Source: Acidovorax sp. FJL06
Lineage (GTDB): Bacteria; Pseudomonadota; Gammaproteobacteria; Burkholderiales; Burkholderiaceae_C
Direction of reading: 5' to 3'
Assembly: GCF_003852545.1 (NCBI RefSeq)
Contig: NZ_QAJR01000020.1
Location: 3,296 to 67,295, forward strand
Length of the DNA stretch: 64,000 nucleotides
A model generated the notes under the pieces. That model worked only from the letters and a program-made list of their open reading frames with translations. It was not told the DNA's origin and ran no database searches. Shown here piece after piece: positions 1 through 9,756 of this stretch (its first letter is position 1; every line of letters starts with the position of its first letter). Made by a program: the position numbers and the translations under genes.

Positions 1-165
1 CACCTTGGCGACCTTACGCAGAGCGGAGTTAGGCTTCTTGGGCGTCGTGGTGTACACACGGGTGCACACGCCGCGGCGCTGGGGAGAGTTTTCCATCGCA
101 GGGCTCTTGGACTTGGTCTTTTCGACCTCGCGCCCCTGACGGACCAGTTGATTGATGGTTGGCAT
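1..165 (-). CDS. rpsL: 30S ribosomal protein S12, 5' part (cut by window edge)
   Basis: The first 55 codons of ribosomal protein S12, a decoding-centre protein of the small ribosomal subunit, read leftward out of the window. The translation begins [11 protein letters not shown] and contains [20 protein letters not shown], the most conserved stretch of S12. Lys43 (first Lys of PKKPNS), the classical streptomycin-resistance position, is the sensitive wild-type lysine here. The rest of the gene, and normally rpsG, fusA and tuf, lie beyond position 1. It is the first gene of its transcription unit: the next minus-strand gene upstream (dacA) is over 300 bases away and a promoter-like sequence lies in the gap. 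Confidence 0.97.
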   Translation of the reverse strand, partial: MPTINQLVRQGREVEKTKSKSPAMENSPQRRGVCTRVYTTTPKKPNSALRKVAKV

Positions 166-206
166 GAAATACGTCCCTAAACGTAAAAAACGAAAACGTG
201 AAACCC

Positions 207-221
207 TTCGGAAATTCCGAA
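207..221. other. 15-bp palindrome in the rpsL leader
   Basis: TTCGGAAATTCCGAA is a perfect palindrome about 40 bases upstream of the rpsL start codon and downstream of the candidate promoter. In the mRNA it would form a short hairpin in the 5' leader. No regulator that binds it is recognised; a leader structure is equally possible. Confidence 0.35.
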
Positions 222-230
222 AAGCCTTCT

Positions 231-259
231 AATGTAGCAGCAAGCCCCTGAACGGGCAA
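231..259 (-). promoter_or_regulatory. candidate sigma70 promoter for rpsL
   Basis: Reading the minus strand, TTGCCC (259-254) is followed after exactly 17 bases by TACATT (236-231), a fair match to the -35/-10 consensus, about 66 bases before the rpsL start codon. This is sequence inspection only. Confidence 0.4.
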
Positions 260-370
260 GCGGTACGAGGCCTCTCCCCTGGGCACAGCAAGAGTTCTCC
301 CCCCTCTCGCAGACTGCAGCGCGAAGCGCCGCACAACCTGTGAAAGCGCGCAGCCAATGCCAGGGACACC

Positions 371-468
371 GCGCAAGGGCCGCCCCGCGGCACTGGCGGC
401 GCCCTCCTTCCCCGAATCGCGCAGCGATTCGGGGAAGGAGTGAAGGTGCAAAGCACCTCAGGGGGATG
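371..468. repeat. GC-rich dispersed intergenic repeat, copy 1
   Basis: The copy begins GCGCAAGGGCCGCCCCGC, contains an inner inverted repeat CCTTCCCCGAATCG/CGATTCGGGGAAGG, and ends CCTCAGGGGGATGG. The same outer blocks occur inverted at 6961-7049 and, with a shorter centre, at 59063-59140. It fills the gap between dacA and rpsL and could fold in the RNA, perhaps acting as a transcript end. Confidence 0.7.
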
Positions 469-476
469 GTCCTGCT

Positions 477-1646
477 CTACTTAATCCACAGCCGGATCGC
501 ATCCCAGGCCCGGCCCAGGATGCCCGCCTGCTCCACCCCTTCCAGCGCCAGCAGGGGCACCTCGCCCACCACCTGCTCGCCCAGCATCACCTTGAGGGAG
601 CCGATAGGCTGGCCCTTGGTGTAAGGCGCCACCAGGGGGTCGGGGCGGGAGATTTGGGTGGTGACCTTGCCAGCGCTGCCCGCAGGCACGGCCACGACGA
701 TGGCCTCTTCGCGGCCGATTTTCAGCACGCTGTCCTTGCCCTTCCAGACGGCGGGGGTGGCCACGGGCTTGCCGGCATCGAACAATTTGACGGCTTCGAA
801 CGCGGTGTAGCCCCAGTTCAACAGCTTCTGGCTTTCGTTCGCGCGCGCGTTTTCGCTGGCGGCACCGAGCACGATGGACAGCAGGCGGCGCTGGCCCACG
901 CCAGGGAAGTCACGCTTGGACGTGGCCACCAGGCAATAGCCGGCGGCGGCAGTGTGGCCGGTCTTGAGGCCGTCCACGGTCGGGTCGCGGAACAGCAGCG
1001 AATTGCGGTTGCTGCCATTCGATGCCGGGGTGCCAGGGTAGCTGTACTGCTTGGTGGCGTAATAGTGCATGTACTCCGGGAAGTCCTTCATCAGGCGCAT
1101 GGCCAGCACGGAGAGGTCGCGCGCCGTGGTGGTGTGGCCGGGTTCGGTCAGGCCTTCGGGGTTCTTGTAGCTCGTGCCGTTCATGCCCAGGGCCTTGGCC
1201 TGGTCGTTCATGAGCTTGACGAAGTTCTCGGCCGTGCCGCCCACGCCTTCGGCCAGGGCCATGGTGGCGTCGTTGCCCGACTGCACGATCATGCCCTTGA
1301 TGAGGTCTTCGACCGGCACCTGCATCTTGGGGTCGATGAACATGCGCGAGCCGGGCATCTTCCAGGCGCGCACGCTCACGGGCAGCTTCTGGTCCAGCGC
1401 GATCTTCTTGGCACGCAGCGCGTCAAACACCAGGTAGCCCGTCATGAGCTTGGTGAGCGAGGCCTGCTCCACGGGCGCGTCGATGTCCTTGGCGGCCAGC
1501 ACCTGGTTGGCGGTGACGTCCACCAGCAGGTAGGTGCGCGCGGCGATTTCGGGGGGCTGGGGTGCCTGGGCCAGGGCGCCGAAGGCAGCAGGGGCCACCG
1601 CAGCAAAGACGGCCAGGGATCGCAACGCAGACAGGATTCGTTTCAT
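477..1646 (-). CDS. dacA: D-alanyl-D-alanine carboxypeptidase, PBP5/6 family
   Basis: Removes the terminal D-Ala from peptidoglycan pentapeptides in the periplasm, trimming cross-link donors. The 389-residue protein has a Sec signal peptide at about 1-27 (after MKRILSALRS, ending near AFGALAQA). It carries all three penicillin-binding motifs: SLTK at 63-66 (nucleophile Ser63), SGN at 123-125 and KTG at 228-230. A C-terminal PBP5-like domain and an amphipathic tail ending WDAIRLWIK fit membrane anchoring. I chose the ATG at 1646: the upstream in-frame ATG would place 23 extra residues rich in Phe and Pro before an otherwise standard signal peptide. It lies just left of the alpha/beta hydrolase on the same strand. 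The paralogue (dacA, dacC or dacD type) is not certain. Confidence 0.93.
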   Translation of the reverse strand: MKRILSALRSLAVFAAVAPAAFGALAQAPQPPEIAARTYLLVDVTANQVLAAKDIDAPVEQASLTKLMTGYLVFDALRAKKIALDQKLPVSVRAWKMPGSRMFIDPKMQVPVEDLIKGMIVQSGNDATMALAEGVGGTAENFVKLMNDQAKALGMNGTSYKNPEGLTEPGHTTTARDLSVLAMRLMKDFPEYMHYYATKQYSYPGTPASNGSNRNSLLFRDPTVDGLKTGHTAAAGYCLVATSKRDFPGVGQRRLLSIVLGAASENARANESQKLLNWGYTAFEAVKLFDAGKPVATPAVWKGKDSVLKIGREEAIVVAVPAGSAGKVTTQISRPDPLVAPYTKGQPIGSLKVMLGEQVVGEVPLLALEGVEQAGILGRAWDAIRLWIK

Positions 1647-1740
1647 GGGGCAATAGGGGGCTGGAGAGGCTCGAAAAAAGGGAAAAGGAAAAAAGCGCGC
1701 AGAGAGGGGGTGCAAGGCCCGGCAGGCCCGGGCGCCCCCC

Positions 1741-2406
1741 TCAGGCGCCCGATTGCAGGTGGCGCACCACCAGGTTCTTCAAAAGCGGCAATTGTCCGTG
1801 AAAGAAATGCCCCCCTGCGGGGATGACTGTGACAGGCAGTATCTGGGGCCGCGCCCAGTCCATCACGGCGGCCAGCGGCACGGTGTCGTCCGCCTCGCCA
1901 TGCACGACCAGGGTGCGCAGGTGGGCATCGGGCGGCACCGGCGCCACGGTGAAGCGGCTGGCGGCGGTGCCGACCAGCACCGCCTGGTCCACGCGGCCCT
2001 GGGGCCAGAGCGCGGCCAGCGCGTGGCTGGTGACAAACGCGCCAAACGAGAAGCCCGCCAGCGCGATGCGCTGGCCTGCGGCGGCAGGCGCCACCTGCTC
2101 CACCACGGCCAGCAGGTCCGAAAGCTCGCCCCGGCCTTCGTCGTGCACACCGACCGTGCCCCCCACGCCCCGGAAGTTGAAGCGCACGGCCGTGTAGCCG
2201 CACTGCACAAAGGCACGCGCCAGGGTCTGCACGACCTTGTTGTCCATGGTGCCGCCAAACAGCGGGTGGGGGTGGGCGATGATGGCCACGCCCCGGGGGC
2301 TGGCGCCCTCGGCCAGCACGGCGCTGTCGCGCACGGCCTCGATGGCGCCGGCGGCGCCGGCGAGGGTCAGGCGTTCGGTCTGGGCATTCACGGATTTGCT
2401 ACTCAA
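1741..2406 (-). CDS. alpha/beta hydrolase
   Basis: A cytoplasmic alpha/beta hydrolase of 221 residues with unknown substrate. Fold landmarks in order: HPHP (45-48, oxyanion-hole region) followed by FGGTMDNKV, nucleophile elbow GFSFG (118-122, Ser120), an acidic residue in HGEADDTVP (about 173-174), and a His in GGHFFHG (200-203). This pattern is shared with small hydrolases related to bacterial CC-seedin/dienelactone-type esterases. The start is uncertain: the only early in-frame candidates are TTG at 2406 and GTG at 2391, and the TTG lies inside a copy of the dispersed repeat. The GTG start would lose only five non-conserved residues. The gene follows the ferredoxin gene on the same strand. 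Confidence 0.85.
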   Translation of the reverse strand: MSSKSVNAQTERLTLAGAAGAIEAVRDSAVLAEGASPRGVAIIAHPHPLFGGTMDNKVVQTLARAFVQCGYTAVRFNFRGVGGTVGVHDEGRGELSDLLAVVEQVAPAAAGQRIALAGFSFGAFVTSHALAALWPQGRVDQAVLVGTAASRFTVAPVPPDAHLRTLVVHGEADDTVPLAAVMDWARPQILPVTVIPAGGHFFHGQLPLLKNLVVRHLQSGA

Positions 2407-2423
2407 TCAATAGCTGCCAGCGT
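2392..2423 (-). repeat. dispersed AGCGCT-CAGCTAT repeat, partial copy A1
   Basis: On the minus strand it reads ACGCTGGCAGCTATTGATT followed by GAGTAGCAAATCC, matching the right half of the family consensus (AAGCGCYNRCAGCTAT, then AGCAAAT). It overlaps the proposed TTG start codon of the downstream hydrolase. Confidence 0.65.
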
Positions 2424-2478
2424 ACGTCCATCCAGCGCCAGCAGCCAAAATCATTCAAAAGGGGGAGTGGAGCCGGTT

Positions 2479-2838
2479 TCAACGGCCAAGTTCCGCGGGC
2501 GTGACCAGGCGCTCCACCACCTGGCCGTTCTTGAGGTGCGATTCGACGATTTCGTCGATGTCGGCGGCATCCACATAGGTGTACCACGTGCCCTCGGGGT
2601 AGACCACGGCCACGGGGCCGCCGGCGCAGCGGTCCAGGCAGCCAGCCTTGTTCACGCGTACCTTGCCGGCGCCCGCCAACCCGGCCGCCTTGACCTGGGC
2701 CTTGCAGCGGTCAAACCCCGCCTGGGCGTTGTGGTGGGCACAGCTGTCTTCGCCGTTGGTGCGCTCGTTCAGGCAAAAGAAGATGTGGCGCTGGTAGTAG
2801 CCGGGCGCTGCGGCCAGTGGGGTGGATGGTTCACTCAT
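2479..2838 (-). CDS. (2Fe-2S) ferredoxin domain protein, thioredoxin-like
   Basis: A 119-residue protein of the Shethna/thioredoxin-like [2Fe-2S] ferredoxin family, expected to carry electrons in the cytoplasm. Cys22 (HIFFCLNER), Cys33 (GEDSCAHH), Cys67 and Cys71 (GCLDRCAGGP) give the spaced C-x10-C and C-x3-C ligand pattern; Cys45 is extra. The block KAGCLDRCAGGPVAVVYPEG is the family hallmark, followed by a WYTYVD strand. It starts at ATG 2838, next to and upstream of the hydrolase on the same strand, and follows the VanZ-like gene with a 9-base gap, so hemJ, vanZ-like and ferredoxin may be cotranscribed. The redox partner is not evident. Confidence 0.9.
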   Translation of the reverse strand: MSEPSTPLAAAPGYYQRHIFFCLNERTNGEDSCAHHNAQAGFDRCKAQVKAAGLAGAGKVRVNKAGCLDRCAGGPVAVVYPEGTWYTYVDAADIDEIVESHLKNGQVVERLVTPAELGR

Positions 2839-2847
2839 CCCCGCATT

Positions 2848-3945
2848 TTAGGTTTGCGCCTCCCGCCGGGACACCCGCAAAAGCACATACAGCAGCGTGG
2901 CATAAGGCCACAGCCAGCCCAGCCACTGCCCCAAACCGTAGAAGCGGATGAAGCGGCCCTGCTCCCAGATCTGAAGGGTCTGGGCAAAGTAAGCGCTGGT
3001 GGGCGCCTGGTTGAGCAGCGCCAGGTGCCAGGCCAGCGCCAGCAGCAGCACGGCGGCGCAGGCCCTGCGCGGCAGCGCCAGCATCAGCAGCGCCAGGCCC
3101 AGCGCACACCACATTCCCACGCGCACGGGCAGGCCCATCCACTCCCAGGCGTGCACCGGGCCCCAGCTCAGCGCCGCCGACAACGCCGTGAGCGTGACCC
3201 CCACGACCACCACCGCCAGCGCAAACAGCGCCCGCCGCCCCATCTGGCGGATCACGCAGTAGCCCAGCAGGCAGGGGATGAGCAGCCCCAGCGTCACACA
3301 CAGCAGCTCGCCACTGGGGGAGAGCGGGTCCAGCTCGGCATCGCGCAGGGGCAGCCAGTCCAGGAACGGGGTGTCGGCCAGCAGCTCGATGAGCGCCGCC
3401 TCCAGCCGCTCCAGCACCTGGCCCAGCCCGAAAGGCACGGCGGCCGGGAACAGCAGCGCCATCGGCCACAGCGCCAGCAGCACCATGCCCCCGCTGGCAT
3501 CCGAGACAAACCAGCGTGCGCGGAAATGGCTCCATCGGTCCAGCGCGCCCAAGCGCTCCAGCAGCGCAGCGCTCAGCGCCCCCGCCAGGGTGCCCAGGGC
3601 ATTGAGCACCAGGTCCAGGTTAGAGGGCACCCGCCGGGGCAGGTAGATCTGCAAAAACTCCATGGCCAGCGACAGCAGCGCACCCACCACCGTGGCCAGC
3701 ACCACCGCCCCGCGCCCCGCGCCCGAACGCAGCATGCCCAGCACCAGCAAAAAACCCAGCGGCGCATAGCCCACGGCATTGGTGACCACGTCGAACCCCG
3801 TCCAGTAGGGCGGGGGCAGGCGGGCCAGCAGGAACACCAGCGGGTCGATGCCCTGCGCGCGCCAGCCGTCAAACGGGAACAGGCTCGCAAAAACGATGAG
3901 CGCCGTGTAGATCAGCGCCAGGGGCCAGGCGGAGGTCTTGTGCAC
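2848..3945 (-). CDS. VanZ-like multi-pass membrane protein
   Basis: A 365-residue integral membrane protein. Residues 1-110 form the VanZ-like domain (FASLFPFDGW, then TNAVGYAPLGFLL, SLAMEFLQIYLP and VLNALGTLAGAL), the pattern of VanZ proteins associated with teicoplanin tolerance and other envelope functions. The second half has roughly six further hydrophobic helices of no recognised family. The start is a GTG at 3945, 12 bases after the stop of hemJ, suggesting an operon. The function in this organism is unknown; the resistance association belongs to the founding family member only. Confidence 0.82.
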   Translation of the reverse strand: MHKTSAWPLALIYTALIVFASLFPFDGWRAQGIDPLVFLLARLPPPYWTGFDVVTNAVGYAPLGFLLVLGMLRSGAGRGAVVLATVVGALLSLAMEFLQIYLPRRVPSNLDLVLNALGTLAGALSAALLERLGALDRWSHFRARWFVSDASGGMVLLALWPMALLFPAAVPFGLGQVLERLEAALIELLADTPFLDWLPLRDAELDPLSPSGELLCVTLGLLIPCLLGYCVIRQMGRRALFALAVVVVGVTLTALSAALSWGPVHAWEWMGLPVRVGMWCALGLALLMLALPRRACAAVLLLALAWHLALLNQAPTSAYFAQTLQIWEQGRFIRFYGLGQWLGWLWPYATLLYVLLRVSRREAQT

Positions 3946-3957
3946 TGCCGCGCTGGC

Positions 3958-5756
<1,799 letters not shown>

Positions 5757-5803
5757 GAGCTGCTAGCGCTTATTGGACAAGCGCTACGGGCCGATTTGAA
5801 TCC
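5757..5803 (-). repeat. dispersed AGCGCT-CAGCTAT repeat, copy A2
   Basis: Directly after the hemB stop codon, GCTGCTAGCGCTTATTGGAC then AAGCGCTACGGGCCGATTTG. It contains the inverted repeat TAGCGCTT/AAGCGCTA with a 7-base loop. The reverse complement lines up along its whole length with copy A3. Confidence 0.7.
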
Positions 5804-5816
5804 AAGACGGGGTTGC

Positions 5817-6956
5817 ATGCGCATTTTTCACATCCACAGCGGCGGCGTGCAGGAGCTCACGGCCCTGCCCGCCCAGATGCCCGCGCAGGGCTTTGTCTGG
5901 ATCGCCTGCGCGCGCCCGGCGTTCCAGGCCCGGCTGGCCGAGATCCAGGGCCGGCTGCAGGCCCTGGTGGGGCTGCAGCTGGTGGACCTGCATGTGTCCG
6001 ACCTGCTCAACGCCCAGCTGCCCTCGCACTACGACTACACCTCGCAGTACGACCTGCTGGTGTTCCGCCGCCTGGCCACCGCGCAGGGCGATGCCACCGA
6101 GCTGGCGGCCGCACCAGGGGACGGCCCCGCTGCGCCACCGAAGCGCAGCGGCCCGCCCGTGCTGCGGCGCATCGACACCAGCCCCGTGGGCTTTGCGGTG
6201 TTCGACCAGCTGCTGCTCACCGTGCACCCGACGGACTGCGCCGTGCACGATGCCTATGCGGCGCGCCTGCTGGCCGCCCTGCCCGCCAGCCCCAGCAGCC
6301 CCACCGAGGGCCGCAGCAGCCCCGTGCCTGGCGCGCGCGTGCCCACCAGCCCGGCCGATTTGATGCTGCGCGTGGTCAACCTGATGGTGGACGGCTACCT
6401 GGACCTGCGCCGCGAACTCACGCGCCAGCTCGACCACTGGCAGACCGAGCTGCTCAAGCCCCGCGCACGCTATGTGAACTGGACCTCGCTGCTCGAAGCG
6501 CGCCTGTCGCTGCACATGCTGGACGAAATCTGCGAAGACCAGCGCACCGCCGTGCAGGACTGGATCGACGCGCTGGAAACCTGGGCCCTGCCCGACACCC
6601 CCACGGGCCTGCGCGAGCTGGATTTGCTCAAGGTGCGCTCGCGCGACGTGCTGGAGCACATCGAGCGCGTGGTGCACCATGTGCGCCGGCTGGAGCAAAG
6701 CACCGAGACCGCCGTGCAAATGCATTTTTCGGTGCAGAGCAACCGCACCAACGACATCATGCGCACGCTCACCGCGCTCACGGCCGTGTTTCTGCCGCTG
6801 AACCTGATCGCGGGCATCTTCGGCATGAACTTCGAGTTCATCCCGCTGATCCACAAGGCCGACGGCTTCTGGTGGGCGCTGGGGTCAATGGTCTTCATCG
6901 CGCTGGCGCTGGTGCTGCTGTTCTGGCGCAAGCGGTATCTGGCGAGGACGAGATAG
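5817..6956 (+). CDS. CorA-family divalent cation transporter
   Basis: A 379-residue inner-membrane cation channel of the CorA/ZntB superfamily, expected to move Mg2+ or Zn2+. A large soluble N-terminal domain (1-315) with a long helix (about 240-310, including ERVVHHVRRLEQSTETAV) leads into two C-terminal helices. The GMN selectivity motif is at 336-338 (GIFGMNFEFIP), and the basic tail WRKRYLARTR follows the last helix. The loop after GMN (about FEFIPLIHKADGFWW) carries GMNFEF rather than GMNFxxMPE, which leaves CorA and ZntB types both possible. ATG 5817 is preferred to an in-frame TTG at 5796 that lies in the preceding repeat. It is probably transcribed separately from hemB. Confidence 0.9.
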   Translation: MRIFHIHSGGVQELTALPAQMPAQGFVWIACARPAFQARLAEIQGRLQALVGLQLVDLHVSDLLNAQLPSHYDYTSQYDLLVFRRLATAQGDATELAAAPGDGPAAPPKRSGPPVLRRIDTSPVGFAVFDQLLLTVHPTDCAVHDAYAARLLAALPASPSSPTEGRSSPVPGARVPTSPADLMLRVVNLMVDGYLDLRRELTRQLDHWQTELLKPRARYVNWTSLLEARLSLHMLDEICEDQRTAVQDWIDALETWALPDTPTGLRELDLLKVRSRDVLEHIERVVHHVRRLEQSTETAVQMHFSVQSNRTNDIMRTLTALTAVFLPLNLIAGIFGMNFEFIPLIHKADGFWWALGSMVFIALALVLLFWRKRYLARTR

Positions 6957-6960
6957 GAAC

Positions 6961-7049
6961 ATCCCCCTGAGGCCCTTCGGGCCTTCCCCCTTCTCTCGGC
7001 TTCGCCGGGAAGGGGGACGATGCCCTCGCTGCGGGGCGGCCCTTGCTTG
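6961..7049 (-). repeat. GC-rich dispersed intergenic repeat, copy 2 (inverted)
   Basis: ATCCCCCTGAGGCCC, then a centre with CTTCCCCCTTCTC/GAAGGGGGACG arms, then GCGGGGCGGCCCTTGC. This is the reverse complement of the copy at 371-468 in its outer blocks. It lies between the convergent corA-like and amidohydrolase genes. Just beyond it, GCGCCCG-TATCA-GCGGGCG (7072-7091 region) forms a further hairpin without a T tract. Confidence 0.68.
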
Positions 7050-7124
7050 GCATCCCTGGCTTGGGTCAGCGCCCGTATCAGCGGGCGTCACCCAAAAACA
7101 GGAAGGGTCATGCGTTCCAGTGCC

Positions 7125-8042
7125 CTATGGCCTGGCCACCCCCAACAACCCCGCCGCGTTGTCCCACGCCACCTTGCGCGCCACGTCGGGGGGCAGGCCG
7201 CCCAGCCATTGGCGGTAGCCCTGCATCAGGCTTTCATAGTGCTGCCAGCGCTGGTTCACCCAGGTGTCCGAGCCGATCACGAAGCGCGTGGGGTACTTGA
7301 GCAGCAGCATGCGCCACGCGGGGCACAGCTGGTTGTCGTCGCACACCAGGCCGGGGCGGTACGAGAGTTCGCCCACCAGGCCGGGGTAGCGCGCCATCAG
7401 CGCGTCCACCCGCTCCACCGGCGCGCCGCCGATGCCGGTGTGGGCCCAGACCAGGCGCAGCTTCTGGCCTTGGGACGGGGTGTGAGCCATCAGCAGGTCG
7501 ATGGCCACGTCGTCCACATGGGCCAGCACCACCAGGTCGCGTTGTTCGGCCAGGGCCATCAGTTTCTTGGCCACAGGGCCGTTGGCATTGGCGCTGTCGT
7601 ACAGGTGGAACTCGCCAATGCCCCGGTAGGGCCCAGCCGCCGTGCCGCGCGCCAGCTCGGCCAGCACCATGTCGTAGATGCTGTCGTCGGCAAACCAGCC
7701 GGTGTAGTCGGCGCGGCTGCGGTACAGGCGCACAAAGGGCACCACCGTGACGCCCGCCGCGCGCGTCTGCGGCAGCGCCGCCAGCGTCAGCGAGCCCGCG
7801 TTGGGCCGCGAGTTGGCCACGATGGCGCGCACGCCGCTGGCCTGCATGCGCGCCAGCACGTCGGCGGGCGGGTGGGGGCCCGTGTTGCCATCCCAGGCTT
7901 CCTCGTTGTAGTGCAGGTGGGCGTCGAACAGCGGGCCGGTGTAGTCGGCCGCCTGGGCCAGGGCAGAAGAAGCTATCAAAACAATAGCTGCAAGCGCCCG
8001 CCAGACGAGTGCCAGAGGCCAAAAATGCCTGAATCCCGCCAT
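7125..8042 (-). CDS. exported amidohydrolase-type metal-dependent hydrolase
   Basis: A 305-residue protein with a Sec signal peptide (1-32, cleavage likely after AQA) and an amidohydrolase/TIM-barrel domain. DAHLH (40-44) supplies the metal-binding HxH; later LAHVDD, WAHTGIG and VIGSDTW give the expected strand-end His and Asp residues. The substrate is unknown. The start ATG at 8042 is backed by AAGGGGG seven bases upstream. Codons 6-24, the core of the signal peptide, are encoded by a copy of the dispersed AGCGCT repeat (7971-8028), which is unusual. It follows the dienelactone hydrolase gene by 15 bases on the same strand and is probably cotranscribed. Confidence 0.85.
   Translation of the reverse strand: MAGFRHFWPLALVWRALAAIVLIASSALAQAADYTGPLFDAHLHYNEEAWDGNTGPHPPADVLARMQASGVRAIVANSRPNAGSLTLAALPQTRAAGVTVVPFVRLYRSRADYTGWFADDSIYDMVLAELARGTAAGPYRGIGEFHLYDSANANGPVAKKLMALAEQRDLVVLAHVDDVAIDLLMAHTPSQGQKLRLVWAHTGIGGAPVERVDALMARYPGLVGELSYRPGLVCDDNQLCPAWRMLLLKYPTRFVIGSDTWVNQRWQHYESLMQGYRQWLGGLPPDVARKVAWDNAAGLLGVARP
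7971..8028 (-). repeat. dispersed AGCGCT-CAGCTAT repeat, copy A3, inside a coding region
   Basis: On the minus strand CATTTTTGGCCTCTGGCACT, then CGTCTGGCGGGCGCTTGCAG, then CTATTGTTTTGATAGCT. This is a full-length copy of the intergenic repeat family; copy A8 shares ATTTTTGGCC and TAGCTATCAAA. Here it is read in frame as part of the amidohydrolase signal peptide. Confidence 0.75.
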
Positions 8043-8057
8043 GGCAGCCCCCTTGCG

Positions 8058-8747
8058 TCAGGCCAGGTGCTGGGCCAAGAAGGCCAGCGTGCGCTCGCGC
8101 GCGGCATGGGCCGCTGCCTCGTCGTAGCTGCCGCGGTGGTTGCAGTTGAAGCCATGGTCGGCCGGGTACACATGCACCTCGACCTCGGGATGGGCCTGGG
8201 CCAATGCCTGCACACCCTCCAGCGGGATATGGCGGTCGCGCTCGCCAAAATGCACCATCACGGGCACGCGGGGCTGGCGCGCCGCTTCGGCAAGGGTGGT
8301 CATACCACCACCGTAGTAGGGCACGGCGGCCGACAGGCCGGTGAGCTGGCTGGCCGCGCGCCAGGCCAGCAGGCCGCCCCAGCAATAACCCACGATGCCG
8401 ACCTTGCCACCGCTTTGCGCGGCGGCGTAGTCGATGGCGGCCTGGATGTCGGGCATCACGCCCGGGGCAGGCAGGCCCTCGACCGCCGCCTTCAGGCCCA
8501 TGCCGGCCTGCATGTCGTCACCGGTGTAGCCCAGCTCCACCCCCTGCTTGACGCGGTGGAAGGTGGACGGCGCCACGGCCAGGTAGCCGCTGGCGGCGTA
8601 CCGGTCGGCCACCGCGCGGATGTGCGCGTTCACGCCAAAGATCTCCTGCAGCACCACCACGGCGCCCCGGGGCGTGCCCTCGGGCCGCGCCACCCAGGCG
8701 GGGGCCACAAAACCGTCGCTTGACGTCAGATCGACAAACTGTCCCAT
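8058..8747 (-). CDS. dienelactone hydrolase family protein
   Basis: A 229-residue cytoplasmic alpha/beta hydrolase of the dienelactone hydrolase family, which opens lactone rings (for example in chlorocatechol breakdown) or hydrolyses related esters. The full catalytic set is present: Cys122 (GYCWGG), Asp171 (FGERDRHIP) and His198 (YPADHGFNC), with Glu35 (VLQEIFGVN) that activates the cysteine. ATG 8747 is supported by AGGAG nine bases upstream. It leads the unit with the amidohydrolase and is divergent from the SDR gene. No other aromatic-degradation gene is adjacent, so the natural substrate remains open. Confidence 0.92.
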   Translation of the reverse strand: MGQFVDLTSSDGFVAPAWVARPEGTPRGAVVVLQEIFGVNAHIRAVADRYAASGYLAVAPSTFHRVKQGVELGYTGDDMQAGMGLKAAVEGLPAPGVMPDIQAAIDYAAAQSGGKVGIVGYCWGGLLAWRAASQLTGLSAAVPYYGGGMTTLAEAARQPRVPVMVHFGERDRHIPLEGVQALAQAHPEVEVHVYPADHGFNCNHRGSYDEAAAHAARERTLAFLAQHLA

Positions 8748-8845
8748 GCTGAATGCTCCTTGATAAGAATGGTGCGCGGATGGGCTGCGCAGCGGGGCGC
8801 AGAACCTGTTCCACAATGTGCCATTCTTGCAGGAGCCCCCATCCC

Positions 8846-9595
8846 ATGGAGAAGAAGATCGCACTCATCACCGGCGCCAGCCGGGGCATTGGCGCCGCCA
8901 CCGCACGGTTGGCGGCGCGCCAGGGCTGGGCCGTGGCCGTCAACTACCACGCCAACCAGGCGGCCGCGCAGGCCGTGGTCGATGCCATCCGAGCCGGCGG
9001 CGGCACGGCCATGGCAGTGCAGGCCGACGTGGCGAAGGAGGAAGACATCCTGGCCATGTTCGAGGCCGTGGACACCCAGCTCGGCCGCATCGGCGCGCTG
9101 GTCAACAACGCGGGCGTGGTGGACACCACCCAGCGGGTCGATGACATGAGTGTGGCGCGCCTGCGCCGCATGTTCGACACCAATGTGATCGGCAGCTTTG
9201 TCTGCGCCCGCGAGGCCGTGCGGCGCATGAGCACGCGCCATGGCGGCGCGGGCGGGGCCATCGTCAACGTCTCCAGCGCCGCGTCGCGCCTGGGCTCGGC
9301 CCACCAGTATGTGGACTACGCAGCGGCCAAGGGCGCCATCGACACCTTCACCATCGGCCTGGCGCGCGAGGTGGCGGCCGAGGGCATCCGCGTGAATGCC
9401 GTGCGCCCGGGCCTGATCGAGACCGACATCCACGCCAGCGGCGGCCTGCCCGACCGCGTGCGCGACCTGTCGCACCAGGTGCCCATGCTGCGCGGCGGCA
9501 CGGCCGACGAGGTGGCCCAGGCCATCGTCTGGCTGATGTCGCCGGCGGCGAGCTACACCACGGCCACGCTGATGGATGTGTCGGGCGGGCGCTGA
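8846..9595 (+). CDS. short-chain dehydrogenase/reductase (glucose-1-dehydrogenase-like)
   Basis: A 249-residue classical SDR. The Rossmann motif TGASRGIG (9-16), NNAG (87-90), catalytic Ser143/144 (NVSSAAS), Tyr158 and Lys162 (YAAAK) are all present. INVR-type segments follow (GIRVNAVRPGLIETDIHASGG), with the C-terminal STYTTATLMDVSGGR-like end typical of family members annotated as glucose dehydrogenases or 3-oxoacyl-ACP reductase-like enzymes. The cofactor is probably NADP(H), inferred from basic residues after the glycine loop; the substrate is unknown. ATG 8846 has AGGAG at 8831-8835. It is divergent from the dienelactone hydrolase across a 98-base promoter region. Confidence 0.92.
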   Translation: MEKKIALITGASRGIGAATARLAARQGWAVAVNYHANQAAAQAVVDAIRAGGGTAMAVQADVAKEEDILAMFEAVDTQLGRIGALVNNAGVVDTTQRVDDMSVARLRRMFDTNVIGSFVCAREAVRRMSTRHGGAGGAIVNVSSAASRLGSAHQYVDYAAAKGAIDTFTIGLAREVAAEGIRVNAVRPGLIETDIHASGGLPDRVRDLSHQVPMLRGGTADEVAQAIVWLMSPAASYTTATLMDVSGGR

Positions 9596-9756
9596 GCACA
9601 TACCGCAGACGGGCTGCGTGTCCGCTGCAGTGCAGCATGCCCCACGGCCAGACCGCGCAGAAAACACCGCATACTCGCGCACAGCCCCGGGCAGCGCCGC
9701 CCCCGCCCGGCCCGAGCCCGACAACACCCTGCCCTCTTGCCCTTGGGAGCCGCCTG

